Of a stretch of DNA of 64,000 nucleotides, positions 8,700 through 17,826 are shown piece by piece. The notes beneath the pieces are model-generated. The model was given only the letters and a program-made list of their open reading frames with translations, made no database searches and was not told where the DNA came from. Each line of letters opens with the position of its first letter. The first letter of the stretch is position 1. The position numbers were made by a program, and so were the translations under genes. This DNA is from VRUE01 sp963715455 (GTDB lineage: Bacteria; Actinomycetota; Thermoleophilia; Solirubrobacterales; 70-9), in NCBI GenBank assembly GCA_963715455.1, contig OY970245.1, positions 868,001 through 932,000 of the forward strand, given 5' to 3'.

Positions 8700-8756
8700 C
8701 GCCCGCCGAGCCGGCGAGGCGTCGCCGTGGTGCGGCGAATGTAGCCTCTGTTCGCC

Positions 8757-9728
8757 TTGACCCAGCTCAAGATCAGCCTGATAGCGACCCTGAAGGACGA
8801 GGCCGACTCGATCGGGGGCTTCCTGGACGGCCTGCTCGGCCAGAGCCGCCTTCCTGACGAGATCGTGCTCGTCGACGGGGGCTCGACCGATGGGACCGTC
8901 GCCGCGATCGAGCGGGCCCAGGCGGAGGCGCCGATCCCGATCCGCCTGATCCAGGCGCCGGGGACGAACATCTCCGAAGGGCGGAACATCGCCATCGACG
9001 GCGCCGCCCACGACGCGATCGCGGTGACCGACGCCGGCACCCGGCCGCAGGTCGACTGGCTGCAGAGCCTCGTCGCGCCGCTGGAGCGTGACCCGGAGCT
9101 GGCGGTGGTGGCCGGCTTCTTCCAACCCGGCGGCAACGGGTGGCGTGGTCGCACCCTCGCGATCGTGATCACGCCGCAGCGCGAGGAGATCGATCCGGGC
9201 AAGTTCCTGCCCTCGAGTCGCTCGGTGGCCTTCCGCCGCCCCTGGTGGCGGCGGGTGGGCGGCTATCCCGAGTGGCTTCGCCATTGCGAGGACCTCGTCT
9301 TCGACCTCGCTCTGCGCGAGAAAGGAGCCTCCTTCGCCTTCGCCCCTGACGCGATCGTCGCCTGGGATGCGCGCCCGGGCCTGCGCTCCTTCGCTCGCCA
9401 GTACTTCAACTACGCTCGCGGCGACGGTCACGCCGGCCTCTGGCCCAAACGGCATCTGCTCCGTTACCTGGCCTACGCCCTCGGCCTCTACGTGCTGGCG
9501 AGGCACAGGACGCCGCTCGGCCTCGGCGTGCTGCTGCTCGGCTGGGTCGTCTACCAGTGGAAATTCCTGCGCCGGCTGATGCGCATCCCGCCGTCGTCGA
9601 AAGCATCGGAGCGGATCCTCGCCTTTGCCTACGTGCCCATGATCGTCACTACCGGCGACGTCGCCAAGATGATCGGCTACGCCGTCGGCCGCCGGGAGCG
9701 AGCGGCTCGGAGAGCGTCAGCCCCGTAG
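8757..9728 (+). CDS. Glycosyltransferase family 2
   Basis: 323 residues from a TTG at 8757, with TAGCCT 9 bases before it. The N-terminus ISLIATLKDEADSIGGFLDG and EIVLVDGGSTDGT give the GT-A nucleotide-sugar-binding fold. VTDAGTRPQVDWL supplies a DxG in place of the usual DxD. The C-terminus has hydrophobic helices (LAYALGLYVLARH, LGVLLLGWVVYQW) that probably anchor it to the membrane. It adds a sugar during surface-polysaccharide assembly; donor and acceptor cannot be read from sequence. Its stop overlaps the end of the convergent gene at 9717 by 12 bases. Confidence 0.85.
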   Translation: MTQLKISLIATLKDEADSIGGFLDGLLGQSRLPDEIVLVDGGSTDGTVAAIERAQAEAPIPIRLIQAPGTNISEGRNIAIDGAAHDAIAVTDAGTRPQVDWLQSLVAPLERDPELAVVAGFFQPGGNGWRGRTLAIVITPQREEIDPGKFLPSSRSVAFRRPWWRRVGGYPEWLRHCEDLVFDLALREKGASFAFAPDAIVAWDARPGLRSFARQYFNYARGDGHAGLWPKRHLLRYLAYALGLYVLARHRTPLGLGVLLLGWVVYQWKFLRRLMRIPPSSKASERILAFAYVPMIVTTGDVAKMIGYAVGRRERAARRASAP

Positions 9729-10586
9729 GCGGCTCGCCGCGGTGGTGGCCAGGCTGACCGCGAGCTTGGTCGCGATCCCGATGTAGACCGCGGCGTTTAC
9801 CAGTGGGTTGTGCTCCGGCGCGTCGAAGCGGCGGTAGAAGCGCCCCATGCCGCGGTGGAAGGCGATCTCCTGTTTGGGCCGCCGCCGGGCGCCGCTGGAG
9901 CCGCCCTTGATGTGCAGGGCGACGCCTGCCGGCTCGTAGAAGACCTTCCAGCCCGCCTGCCAGAAGCGCCGGCACCAGTCGAGGTCCTCCATGTAGAGCC
10001 AGTAGCCCTCGTCGAGCAGACCGACCTCGCGCACCGCCTCGGCGCGGCAGAGCATGAAAGCACCGTTGACCGCATCGACCTCCCCGGCCTCGTCGTCGCC
10101 CAGATGGGTTGCCCGGTACTGGCTCAGAGGAGCCGCGGCGTCATCGCTGCGGCCGATGCCGGTGAAGTGGGCAAGGGCGCTCAGCGGCGTGGGGAAGGAG
10201 CGCTTGCAGGCGTGGTCGAGCTCACCCGACTCGGTCACCAGCTTGCAGCCCACCATGCCGATCCGCTCGTCGGATCGCAGCCGCGCCAGCGCGGCGTCGA
10301 GCGTGCCCGCGTAGACCTCGGTGTCGGGGTTGAGCAGCAGCACAGCCCCGGCGTCAATAGCACCGAGGACGACGTTGTTGGCCGCCGAGAAGCCGATGTT
10401 CTCGCGGCGGATCAGTCGCACTGCCGGAAACTCGCGTTCGACCATGTCCGGCGCCTCGTCCGGGCTGCCGCTGTCGACCACGGTCACCCGGCTCTCGCCC
10501 TGCGCCGGGTGCGCCTCGAGCGAGCGCAGGCAGCGACGCAGCAGGTCTTCGGCGCCGTGGCTGACGATCACCGTCTCCAGGTCCAT
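9717..10586 (-). CDS. Glycosyltransferase family 2, rhamnosyltransferase-like
   Basis: 289 residues from the ATG at 10586 (TAGAGT 7 bases upstream); the longer frame to 10661 would run over the divergent promoter and start. MDLETVIVSHGAEDLLRRCL and VTVVDSGSPDEAPDMVE form the nucleotide-binding half. VLLLNPDTEV holds the DxD-type motif, and LYMEDLDWCRRFWQAGWKVF is the signature seen in rhamnosyl- and related GT2 enzymes (EDxDW). The C-terminus has a weak hydrophobic helix. Probable role: chain extension in the surface polysaccharide. Confidence 0.88.
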   Translation of the reverse strand: MDLETVIVSHGAEDLLRRCLRSLEAHPAQGESRVTVVDSGSPDEAPDMVEREFPAVRLIRRENIGFSAANNVVLGAIDAGAVLLLNPDTEVYAGTLDAALARLRSDERIGMVGCKLVTESGELDHACKRSFPTPLSALAHFTGIGRSDDAAAPLSQYRATHLGDDEAGEVDAVNGAFMLCRAEAVREVGLLDEGYWLYMEDLDWCRRFWQAGWKVFYEPAGVALHIKGGSSGARRRPKQEIAFHRGMGRFYRRFDAPEHNPLVNAAVYIGIATKLAVSLATTAASRLRG

Positions 10587-10593
10587 CGGGGGG

Positions 10594-10599
10594 ACTCTA
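10594..10599 (-). promoter_or_regulatory. -10 box (TAGAGT) of the GT2 gene
   Basis: On the minus strand TAGAGT ends 7 bases before the ATG at 10586. It is divergent from the box at 10628-10633. Confidence 0.55.
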
Positions 10600-10627
10600 G
10601 TTCGGGCGGCACCGAGCGCGCCGCTGC

Positions 10628-10633
10628 TACGTT
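10628..10633 (+). promoter_or_regulatory. -10 box (TACGTT) of the sugar-dehydrogenase-like gene
   Basis: TACGTT ends 7 bases before the ATG at 10641; there is no Shine-Dalgarno sequence, so the message is probably leaderless. Confidence 0.55.
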
Positions 10634-10640
10634 CCCGCAA

Positions 10641-12665
10641 ATGCAGGTTGCACCGGGACACGCCGGCCGGTTCGCCCTATGGACCGCCACCCTGGCCGCG
10701 CTGGCGCTGGGTGTCTGCTTCCCGGTCGACGCGGTCGCCGCCTCCCCCGGGGTCGCGGAGATCGTCGAGCCCGCCCCGGGGTCGAGCCCGCTCAACCCCG
10801 AGGACGTCCACATGGTCATCGCGTATGCCGACGCCGATGCCGACGAGCACCTCTGCAGCGACTGGGAGATTTGGAGCCTGGCTCCCAGCGAGCCCGTCTG
10901 GCAGGCGCACTGCGCCGGGGGTCAGGAGAAGGTGCACATCCATCTCGGCGATGGCGAGTTCGTCAACTCGCTTACCGGCGCCGCTGCCCTGCTGCCCGCC
11001 TCCGCCTACGAGCTGCGGGTTCGCGTGCGCGACGACAGCGGCGTCGCCCCGGAGGAATGGAGCGAGTGGGAAAGTCGTGGCTTCCTCACCGCCGCGGCCG
11101 GCCCGCCCGGCAACGAGGCGACCGCCTGGGCGCCGCGCCCGGGCTTCGCCGTCGAAGTCTTCGCCAGCGGCCTGCAGCTCCCGGTCAACGTCGAGATGGT
11201 CCCTGCCCCGGGCCCTCATCCGGGCGATCCTCTGCTGTATGTGACGGAGCTGTACGGCACGGTGAAGGCGATCACCCGAGACGGCACCGTCCACGACTAC
11301 GCGACGGGGCTGCTCGACTTCAACCCGACCGGCGACTTCCCCGGCTCAGGCGAGATGGGCCTCACCGGCATCGCCGTCGACCCGGATTCGGGCGACCTGT
11401 TCGTCAGCCTCGTCTACGAGGACGACGTGACCGCCGAGCACTACCCGAAGGTCGTCCGGCTGCACAGCGACGAGCCGGGCCTGGAAGCGGTTGGCCAGAC
11501 CACTGTGCTCGACATGGCGGGGGAGGTGCAGGGGGCCTCGCACCAGGTCTCGAACCTCTCGATCTCGCCCGCGGGCGAGCTGTTCGTGCACAACGGCGAT
11601 GGCGGCGATCCGTCGACCTCGCGCGACCTCGACTTCTTCCGCGGGAAGATCCTGCGGGTCAGCCTCGCCGGCCAGCCGCTGCCCGACAATCCCCACTACG
11701 ACGCCGGCGACGGCATCTCCGCGCGCGACTACGTTTGGGCGTCGGGCTTCCGCAACCCCTTCGGCGGCGCCATCCGCCTCTCCGACGGCTCCTACTACGA
11801 GGTCGAGAACGGCCCGGCGACCGACCGTCTGGCTCGGGTCCTGCCCGGTGTCGACTACCTCTACGACGGGACGGACGCCTCGATGACGTTCGGCGCCTCC
11901 TACACCTGGAATCCAGCGCACGCCCCGGTCAACGTCGAGTTCGTCGAGCCGGGCAGGTTCGGTGGCAGCGGCTTCCCCGCCACCGCCATGGGCAACGCCT
12001 TCGTCACCGAGTCCGGCTCTACTTGGGCAACCGGGCCGCAGGCGCAGGGCAAGCGCATCGTCGAGCTCGGACTCGGCCCCGATGGCGCTCTGACGGCTGG
12101 TCCCCAGACCCTCGTCGAGTACACCGGCACAGGCAAGGCGACGGCGGTCGGGCTTGCCGCCGGTGTCGACGGCCTCTACTTCACCGACCTCTACAAGGAC
12201 ACGGGGTACGAAACCCCGATCGACCCGGGCGCGAACGTTCTGCGGGTCACCTATTGCGGCGCCTGTCCGCAGGAGCCGGAGCCGCAAACGGTGACTGGCA
12301 GTCCCCTCGTGGACGACTCGGCGCCGCGCATCCGGCGCTTCCGCGTGCTGAGAAAGCGCTTCGCCGTCCAGCGCAGCGGACGCGGTCGGGCCAGGGCCTC
12401 GGCTGCCCTCCACGGCACCGAATTCCTCTACTCGCTCTCGGAGTCCGCCTCGGCCCAGATCAGGATCCGCTCGCTGGCACGCGGTTGGAGGGCCACCCTC
12501 GACGCGCCCGGCCGGCCAGGCGGGAATCGCCGGGCGTTCGCGGGAAGGGTGGCGGGCCGGGCGCTGCCGACGGGGATATACGCAGCGACCGTGCAGGCCC
12601 GTGACGCCGCCGGCAACCTCGCCTCGTCGCGGGCGCTGCGCTTCCAGGTCGTTGCGGAGCGCTAG
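10641..12665 (+). CDS. Secreted PQQ-dependent sugar dehydrogenase-like beta-propeller protein
   Basis: 674 residues from the ATG at 10641. A signal peptide (LWTATLAALALGVCFPVDAVAA) is followed by an Ig/fibronectin-like region. Residues about 165-520 match the soluble glucose/sorbosone dehydrogenase family: VYVTELYGTVKAI-like opening, GLTGIAVDPD, ISPAGELFVHNGDGGDPSTS and ARDYVWASGFRNPFGGAI. The C-terminus is another Ig-like domain (IYAATVQARDAAGNLASSRA). Family members oxidise sugars with PQQ outside the membrane, but cofactor binding is not proven here and the fold is also used for simple binding. It lies in the polysaccharide region between two glycosylation genes. Confidence 0.75.
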   Translation: MQVAPGHAGRFALWTATLAALALGVCFPVDAVAASPGVAEIVEPAPGSSPLNPEDVHMVIAYADADADEHLCSDWEIWSLAPSEPVWQAHCAGGQEKVHIHLGDGEFVNSLTGAAALLPASAYELRVRVRDDSGVAPEEWSEWESRGFLTAAAGPPGNEATAWAPRPGFAVEVFASGLQLPVNVEMVPAPGPHPGDPLLYVTELYGTVKAITRDGTVHDYATGLLDFNPTGDFPGSGEMGLTGIAVDPDSGDLFVSLVYEDDVTAEHYPKVVRLHSDEPGLEAVGQTTVLDMAGEVQGASHQVSNLSISPAGELFVHNGDGGDPSTSRDLDFFRGKILRVSLAGQPLPDNPHYDAGDGISARDYVWASGFRNPFGGAIRLSDGSYYEVENGPATDRLARVLPGVDYLYDGTDASMTFGASYTWNPAHAPVNVEFVEPGRFGGSGFPATAMGNAFVTESGSTWATGPQAQGKRIVELGLGPDGALTAGPQTLVEYTGTGKATAVGLAAGVDGLYFTDLYKDTGYETPIDPGANVLRVTYCGACPQEPEPQTVTGSPLVDDSAPRIRRFRVLRKRFAVQRSGRGRARASAALHGTEFLYSLSESASAQIRIRSLARGWRATLDAPGRPGGNRRAFAGRVAGRALPTGIYAATVQARDAAGNLASSRALRFQVVAER

Positions 12666-12676
12666 GAGAGGAGAAG

Positions 12677-14185
12677 CTAGTAGGCGCCGTCGCCGCGGAT
12701 GATCGCGCGTGGGGTCCGCAGCAGGATCGCCAGGTCTCCGGTCAGGGAGAGGTTGTCGAGGTAGTCGCGCTCCATCGCAAGGCGCTCCTCGAAGGTGAGG
12801 TCTCCGCGGCCGTAGACCTGCATCGGCCCGGTCAGGCCCGGCTTGACCGCGAGGCGGATTCGCTGGCGCTCGTCGTAGAGGGCGACCACCGCCTCCTCCT
12901 CGGGCCGGGGTCCGACCAGCGACATGTCGCCGCGCAGGACGTTGATCAGCTGCGGCAGCTCGTCGATGCTGCTGCGGCGCAGCAGGCGCCCCACCCGCGT
13001 CACCCGGGGGTCGTCCGGGATCTTGAAGGCGGGCTCGTCGAGCTGCTGGATGTCGACCAGCTCCGCCAGTCGCTCCTCGGCGTCGGCGACCATCGTGCGG
13101 AACTTGAGCATCGTGAACCTCGCGCCGTCGAGGCCCGCACGGTGCTGGCGGAAGAACACGGGTCGACCGGTGTCGAGCAGGATGAAGACGGTGGCGGTCA
13201 ACAGGAGCGGTGAGAGCAGGACCAGCATCAGCGCTGAGACGATCAGGTCCAGCCCCCGCTTCATCGCCAGGGTGGAGCGCGGGGGGTCGGAGAAGCGAAA
13301 GTCCAGGACGGGCAGCTCCGCGAGCCTGTTGAGCTCGATTCCCGGGCCAAGCAGGCCGAAGTGCTGGGGCAGGAAGGTGAGGCCGAGACCGGCCACCTTG
13401 CACTCCTCGATCAGCTTCTCGGCCGTCGGCTCGCTCATCTCCAGTTCGGTGACGACGACTCGCTCGACGTCGTAGGCGCGCGCCACCTCGGCAATGTCCT
13501 CCATCGAGCCGAGGCGGAGCAGCTCGGTCGACGCCTTCCCGTCCGGCGGCGCCAGGTAGCCGACCAGCTTGAGGCGGGCCTCCGGGTGGGTGGAGATGCG
13601 TCGTGCCACCCTGTCCGCGGCGGCCGCCGGTCCGATCGCGACCCCGATCGCGACGCCTGTGAGGCGATGCCAGCAGAAACGGACGACGGCGCGCTCGACG
13701 AAGCAGCCGGCGAAGGCACCCACCCCGACCAGGACTGCGCTCGACGCCGAGAGCGGCCCGACCGGGCTAAGCGTCAGCAGCCCGTCGAGCGCGATCGTCG
13801 CCAGGGCAGAGGCCGAGAGCAGCGCCGGCAGCTCGTCGAAGGTGCTGTGGCGGATGCGGCGGTGATCGTTGTCGTAGAGGCCGTGCAGCTTCAGGATCAG
13901 GATCCAGACTGGGCTGAAGAGCGTCGCCCAGAAGAGCACAGCCACGTCAGTCGTGGCTGTGGTGGCGGTGGCGAGGCAGAGTGCGCCGATCACGGCGATC
14001 CAGTCACCGGCCGCCAGCAACCGCCGCAGCAACGGGCCACGGCGCAGGGTGGACTCGGGTGGACGCCGCGCTCCCGGCCGTGGCTCGTCAGGCTGTGGCG
14101 CTGGGGGAGTGCTCGGCGGGGGCCCGGGGGCGCCGGTGCTGCGATCGGCGGTGTCTTGAGCGTGTCGGGGCATTTCGTCGCTCAC
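12677..14185 (-). CDS. Polyprenyl glycosylphosphotransferase (initiating sugar-phosphate transferase)
   Basis: 502 residues from a GTG at 14185 that overlaps the upstream stop as GTGA; an ATG at 14197 is the alternative. N-terminal membrane helices and a CoA-binding-like domain (YLAPPDGKASTELLRLGSME) precede the bacterial sugar transferase domain: KRGLDLIVSALMLVLLSPLL, FFRQHRAGLDGARFTMLKFR, LRRSSIDELPQLINVLRGD, MSLVGPRPEEEAVV. Such enzymes transfer a hexose-1-phosphate to undecaprenyl phosphate, the first step of exopolysaccharide assembly. The gene is translationally coupled to the polymerase-like gene upstream, so both likely serve one pathway. Confidence 0.92.
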   Translation of the reverse strand: MSDEMPRHAQDTADRSTGAPGPPPSTPPAPQPDEPRPGARRPPESTLRRGPLLRRLLAAGDWIAVIGALCLATATTATTDVAVLFWATLFSPVWILILKLHGLYDNDHRRIRHSTFDELPALLSASALATIALDGLLTLSPVGPLSASSAVLVGVGAFAGCFVERAVVRFCWHRLTGVAIGVAIGPAAAADRVARRISTHPEARLKLVGYLAPPDGKASTELLRLGSMEDIAEVARAYDVERVVVTELEMSEPTAEKLIEECKVAGLGLTFLPQHFGLLGPGIELNRLAELPVLDFRFSDPPRSTLAMKRGLDLIVSALMLVLLSPLLLTATVFILLDTGRPVFFRQHRAGLDGARFTMLKFRTMVADAEERLAELVDIQQLDEPAFKIPDDPRVTRVGRLLRRSSIDELPQLINVLRGDMSLVGPRPEEEAVVALYDERQRIRLAVKPGLTGPMQVYGRGDLTFEERLAMERDYLDNLSLTGDLAILLRTPRAIIRGDGAY

Positions 14186-16095
14186 CCGCAATTCCATCCC
14201 GCGCGCAGGCACTCGGCGCGGGGGTTCAATTGCCTGGCCCGCTCCAGGTCCGCCTGGGCGGCGGCCTCGTCGCCGGCCTCGTGCTCGGCCTTAGAGCGTA
14301 GGTAGTACCACTGCCAATTGTTGTCCTCGCGCTCGATCGCGCGGGTGAAGTGGACGATCGCCGACGGGTAGTCGCCCTGCAGTTCGGCGAGCAGGCCGAG
14401 CTGTACGTAGGGCGAGGCCGCCCACGGCTCGATCGTCCGTGCCCGCTTGGCGTGGTCGACGGCGCGGGCGATGTCCGAGTCCGCGGCGGCGGCCTGGCTT
14501 GCGTCGAGTTCACGATCGACGAGCAGTGGCCCGACGAGCGCCACCGCCGCGATCCAGGCGACGGCTAGGCCGACGACGGCTAGGCCGTAGCGCCCGCGGT
14601 TTGTGGCAGCGGCGGCCATCCCCTCTTCGCGCTTGATCTGTGCGCAGCGGGCGGCGACGACCACTCCTCCAGCGAGGAAGAAGACGGCTCCGACGGCCGT
14701 CAGCTCCCAAAACCAATCGAGGGCAGCGCCGATTGCGAAGGCGAGCATCGCTGCCAAGAGCACGGCATATCGCTCGCGATCGGGGTGGGGCGCGAAGCGC
14801 CAAGCCGCGAACCCGGTCCAGAGCAGCGTTCCGACGAGCACCAAGACCAACACTCCCCCGAAAACCCCGAGCTCGGCAAAAGTCTCCAGATAGAGCGAAT
14901 GCGCGTCGTGTACGGGCAGTTCGATCGAGCGCCGCCTCTCCCAGTCGAACTCGTACGTGCCCGCCCCGGTGCCGAGGACCGGCTCATCGGCGAAGGCGTC
15001 CAGGGAGACTCGCCAGAAATCGTGTCGCCCGGCGCCGCTGAGCTGGGCGAAATGCTTCTCCGGCTGGTCGGGGAACTGGATGTCGGAGCTGGAGAACTGG
15101 TCCCAGGCCCGGCCGCCGACCGCGACGGTCGCCACGATCGCCACCACCGCGACGAAAACAGCGATGCCTTTCAGCACCCCCGGATGCCGCGACAGCGCCA
15201 GCGCCCGCCCCGTCAGCGGCCCCTCGCGACGCTCGACCTGGCGCAGGGCGGCGAAGAGGGCGACGGCAAGAGCGATCCCGGCGAGCAGGATCAGCAGCAC
15301 GGTGGCGCCTTGGTCAACTGCCGCTTGCGTGGGCAGGTTGTCGGCGAGGTCGCGGCGGGCTTGGACCGCCAGTACGGCTGGGAGGGCGCCGAGCGTCCCG
15401 ATCGCCAGCGTCGCCATCATCCAGAGGCGGTCGCGGGAGAGCGCGATCAAGCAGCCGGTCGCGATCAGGAGGGCAAGCAGTCCGCCGCGGGAGTAGGTGA
15501 GGTACAGGGCGAGCAGCACGGCGGGCATCGCCGCCACGGCGAACCAGCGCAGGGCACGGGAAAGCGCGTGGCGGCTGGCCCAGAGCAGCAGCGCGATGGC
15601 GATGCCGAAGATCGCCCCGTTGGCGTTCCAGTAGCCGAGCGGGTAGCGCAGCCGTGGGCCGTATCCAAGACCGCCGGAGACCTCGAGCACATGGGGGAGG
15701 AGGCGGCTGGCCAGGCCGAGCAGGGCGACGAGGGCGAGGGCGATTGCAAGGCCTTCAGCGAAACGTTGGCGCCTTTGCTCGGTTTGGGCGATGAGGAATG
15801 CGGCAAGGAAGAAGCTCAAATAGACGAGCACCCTGTCCGCCTCGATCACGCTCAGCTCGACCGAGCCCGACCAGAGGGATGAGATTGCACACAGCAGAGA
15901 AAGACCCAAGATCGCGCCGGCCGTCCAGTAGAAGGGGGCTCTCAGAGTCGCCGAGGCGCCAGCACCGAAGACGAGCAGGCCAACGACCACCAGCCACACC
16001 ACCAGGCCGGCCGGGTGCCGGGAGCCGACTTCGAAGCCACCGCCGGCCAGCGCCAGGCCGACGATCAGGCCGATCGGGGCAAGCGCCGCCGCCAT
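14182..16095 (-). CDS. O-antigen polymerase/ligase-like membrane protein with C-terminal TPR region
   Basis: 637 residues from the ATG at 16095; longer frames would overlap the divergent gene. About 12 membrane helices are visible, and the periplasmic loop AGRHDFWRVSLDAFADEPVLGTGAGTYEFDW matches the Wzy/WaaL-type motif (W..A...F.D.P..G.G.G.F). HDAHSLYLETFAELGVFGG, with its conserved His, is also diagnostic. The last about 110 residues resemble tetratricopeptide repeats (WAASPYVQLGLLAELQGDYP). It probably polymerises or ligates undecaprenyl-linked glycan. Its stop overlaps the start of the sugar transferase gene by 3 bases. Confidence 0.85.
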   Translation of the reverse strand: MAAALAPIGLIVGLALAGGGFEVGSRHPAGLVVWLVVVGLLVFGAGASATLRAPFYWTAGAILGLSLLCAISSLWSGSVELSVIEADRVLVYLSFFLAAFLIAQTEQRRQRFAEGLAIALALVALLGLASRLLPHVLEVSGGLGYGPRLRYPLGYWNANGAIFGIAIALLLWASRHALSRALRWFAVAAMPAVLLALYLTYSRGGLLALLIATGCLIALSRDRLWMMATLAIGTLGALPAVLAVQARRDLADNLPTQAAVDQGATVLLILLAGIALAVALFAALRQVERREGPLTGRALALSRHPGVLKGIAVFVAVVAIVATVAVGGRAWDQFSSSDIQFPDQPEKHFAQLSGAGRHDFWRVSLDAFADEPVLGTGAGTYEFDWERRRSIELPVHDAHSLYLETFAELGVFGGVLVLVLVGTLLWTGFAAWRFAPHPDRERYAVLLAAMLAFAIGAALDWFWELTAVGAVFFLAGGVVVAARCAQIKREEGMAAAATNRGRYGLAVVGLAVAWIAAVALVGPLLVDRELDASQAAAADSDIARAVDHAKRARTIEPWAASPYVQLGLLAELQGDYPSAIVHFTRAIEREDNNWQWYYLRSKAEHEAGDEAAAQADLERARQLNPRAECLRAGWNCG

Positions 16096-16101
16096 TTGGT
16101 C

Positions 16102-16107
16102 TAACCT
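16102..16107 (+). promoter_or_regulatory. -10 box (TAACCT)
   Basis: TAACCT ends 8 bases before the ATG at 16116. Confidence 0.5.
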
Positions 16108-16115
16108 TCCGCGCG

Positions 16116-16685
16116 ATGACTGGGATGCGCCGCCGCCGGGCCCGGAGATCGGGCCGCCTTTGCTACTTGCTGTCGGCAATGGCTCTGTTCGCATTTGCTC
16201 TCTTCCCGGCATTCGCTCAAGCGGATTCCGGCGAACTGCAGTACTCCGATGCGCCGCCGACCGCGACCGGTGGCAAGGAGCCAAGCGGGCGCGAGGCCCC
16301 AGCAAAGTCGTCGAATTCCTCGGGTGGGGGCGCTTCGGCTCCCTCTAGCACGTCTGACTCCGCTGACTCGGGTCCTTCCGATGGGAGTTCTTCCTCTGAC
16401 GATGCATCTGGTGGGTCTGGCGGTGGTGGAGCCGGCGACAAGGGCGACACCGGGCAGGGTAGCCGAGACGATGCGGCGTCAGGCGTCTCGGGGTCCCCCG
16501 CGCAGTCTCCCGCCCAAGCGGTCGCACCGGCTGCCTCCACTGAGGACGACGGTGGATCCTCGCCGCTCGTGCCGATCCTGGTCGCGATCCTCGCCCTCGC
16601 CGCGATCTCCTTCGGGGCGATGATGCTCAAGCAGCGTCGTCGCAAGGGCACGTCGGCAGCTCGCGTCTCGCCGAAGGCGAGCTGA
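16116..16685 (+). CDS. Ser/Gly-rich surface protein with C-terminal membrane anchor
   Basis: 189 residues from the ATG at 16116. The order is: basic N-terminus, signal peptide (LLSAMALFAFALFPAFAQA), a long low-complexity Ser/Gly/Asp/Pro spacer, then the hydrophobic helix VPILVAILALAAISFGAMML followed by KQRRRKG. This resembles a sortase-anchored protein, but no LPXTG motif precedes the helix, so it is more likely a simple membrane-tethered stalk. It is 3 bases upstream of the glycoside-hydrolase-like gene and probably co-transcribed. Confidence 0.7.
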   Translation: MTGMRRRRARRSGRLCYLLSAMALFAFALFPAFAQADSGELQYSDAPPTATGGKEPSGREAPAKSSNSSGGGASAPSSTSDSADSGPSDGSSSSDDASGGSGGGGAGDKGDTGQGSRDDAASGVSGSPAQSPAQAVAPAASTEDDGGSSPLVPILVAILALAAISFGAMMLKQRRRKGTSAARVSPKAS

Positions 16686-16688
16686 CCG

Positions 16689-17822
16689 GTGCCTGAGCCG
16701 GGGAAGTGCCCCACGGGGCGAGTACGCGTTTGGCTGCTGAGCTTCGCGATCGCCGCCATGGCCGTGGGCGCCTCGGCTCCGAGCGCGGCTGCCGTGCCCT
16801 CCAACTTCTGGGGAGTGATCTCGCAGGGCCAGCCTTCGATGGCTGAGTTCCAGCGGCTGAAGGCGGGCGGCGTGGACAGCATTCGCGTCCCGGTCGCCTG
16901 GAGCTTGGTCCAGCCGGTCGAGGGTGGCCCGCTCAACTGGTCGACGGTGGACCCGATGTTTGCCGGCGCCACCGCCGCCGGGCTCGAAGTCCTTCCCTTC
17001 GCCTATGGGGCCCCGAGCTGGGCCGTGCCGGTGGACAGGCGCTGGGGCAGCCCGCGGAACCTGCCGGTTCGCAGCGGCAAGCAGCGCGCCGCCTGGCAGG
17101 CGTTCCTTACACAGGTGGTCTTGCGCTACGGCCCGAATGGAAGCTTCTGGGCCGAGAACCCCGCCCTGCCTCCCCGCCCGGTGCGGATCTGGCAGGTGTG
17201 GAACGAGGAGAACTTCAAGTACTTCGTCGCCAGGCCGAATCCGGTCGAGTACGGCAAGCTGGTCAAGCTCTCCTACGCCGCGATCAAGGCGGTCGACCCA
17301 GGTGCGCGGATCATGCTCGGCGGCATGTTCTCCCGCCCCAAGGAGGCCAACTTCAAGGCGAAGCCGGCCCAGGCCTATTTCGCCGCCGACTTCCTGGAGC
17401 AGATGTACGCGAGCACGCCGGGAATCAAGTCCAAGTTCCACGGCGTCGCTCTGCACCCCTACACCTCCACCTATACGCGACTGAAATCCTACGTCGAGGA
17501 ATTCCGCGCCGTGCTGACGGCAAATCGCGACGTCGGCAAGAGCCTGTGGATCACGGAGCTCGGCTGGAGCTCGCAGCGCCCCGAGCCCGGCAACTCCTTC
17601 GCCAAGGGCGTGCGCGGACAGGAGAAGCAGCTGAAGGGCGCCTTCGGCGTGCTGCGGGCCAATCAGAGCAAATGGCGCCTGCGTCAGGTCTACTGGTTCT
17701 CGGTCAACGACGCCCCCGGCGCCTGCAACTTCTGTGATGGCTCGGGGCTTTTCGGCGCAGGCTTCGTCCCCAAGCCTGCCTGGTACGCCTACGTGAAGTT
17801 CGCCGGCGGCCAGCCGGGCTGA
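16689..17822 (+). CDS. Secreted clan GH-A glycoside hydrolase-like protein
   Basis: 377 residues from the GTG at 16689, coupled to the preceding gene by a 3-base gap. A signal peptide (LLSFAIAAMAVGASAPSAAA) is followed by a TIM-barrel protein. Two acidic residues sit where clan GH-A enzymes carry their catalytic pair: acid/base Glu in IWQVWNEENFKYF and nucleophile Glu in SLWITELGWSSQRP. SIRVPVAWSLVQPVEGGPLN is a usual early strand. The closest families by eye are GH39/GH5-like; the substrate is unknown, but trimming the local polysaccharide is plausible. Confidence 0.78.
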   Translation: MPEPGKCPTGRVRVWLLSFAIAAMAVGASAPSAAAVPSNFWGVISQGQPSMAEFQRLKAGGVDSIRVPVAWSLVQPVEGGPLNWSTVDPMFAGATAAGLEVLPFAYGAPSWAVPVDRRWGSPRNLPVRSGKQRAAWQAFLTQVVLRYGPNGSFWAENPALPPRPVRIWQVWNEENFKYFVARPNPVEYGKLVKLSYAAIKAVDPGARIMLGGMFSRPKEANFKAKPAQAYFAADFLEQMYASTPGIKSKFHGVALHPYTSTYTRLKSYVEEFRAVLTANRDVGKSLWITELGWSSQRPEPGNSFAKGVRGQEKQLKGAFGVLRANQSKWRLRQVYWFSVNDAPGACNFCDGSGLFGAGFVPKPAWYAYVKFAGGQPG

Positions 17823-17826
17823 GCGG

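Noticed and set aside
11346..13403. 685-codon open frame on the minus strand
   Set aside because: It runs across the end of the sugar-dehydrogenase-like gene and the sugar transferase gene; composition is Arg/Pro/Gly-rich, typical of a shadow frame in GC-rich DNA.
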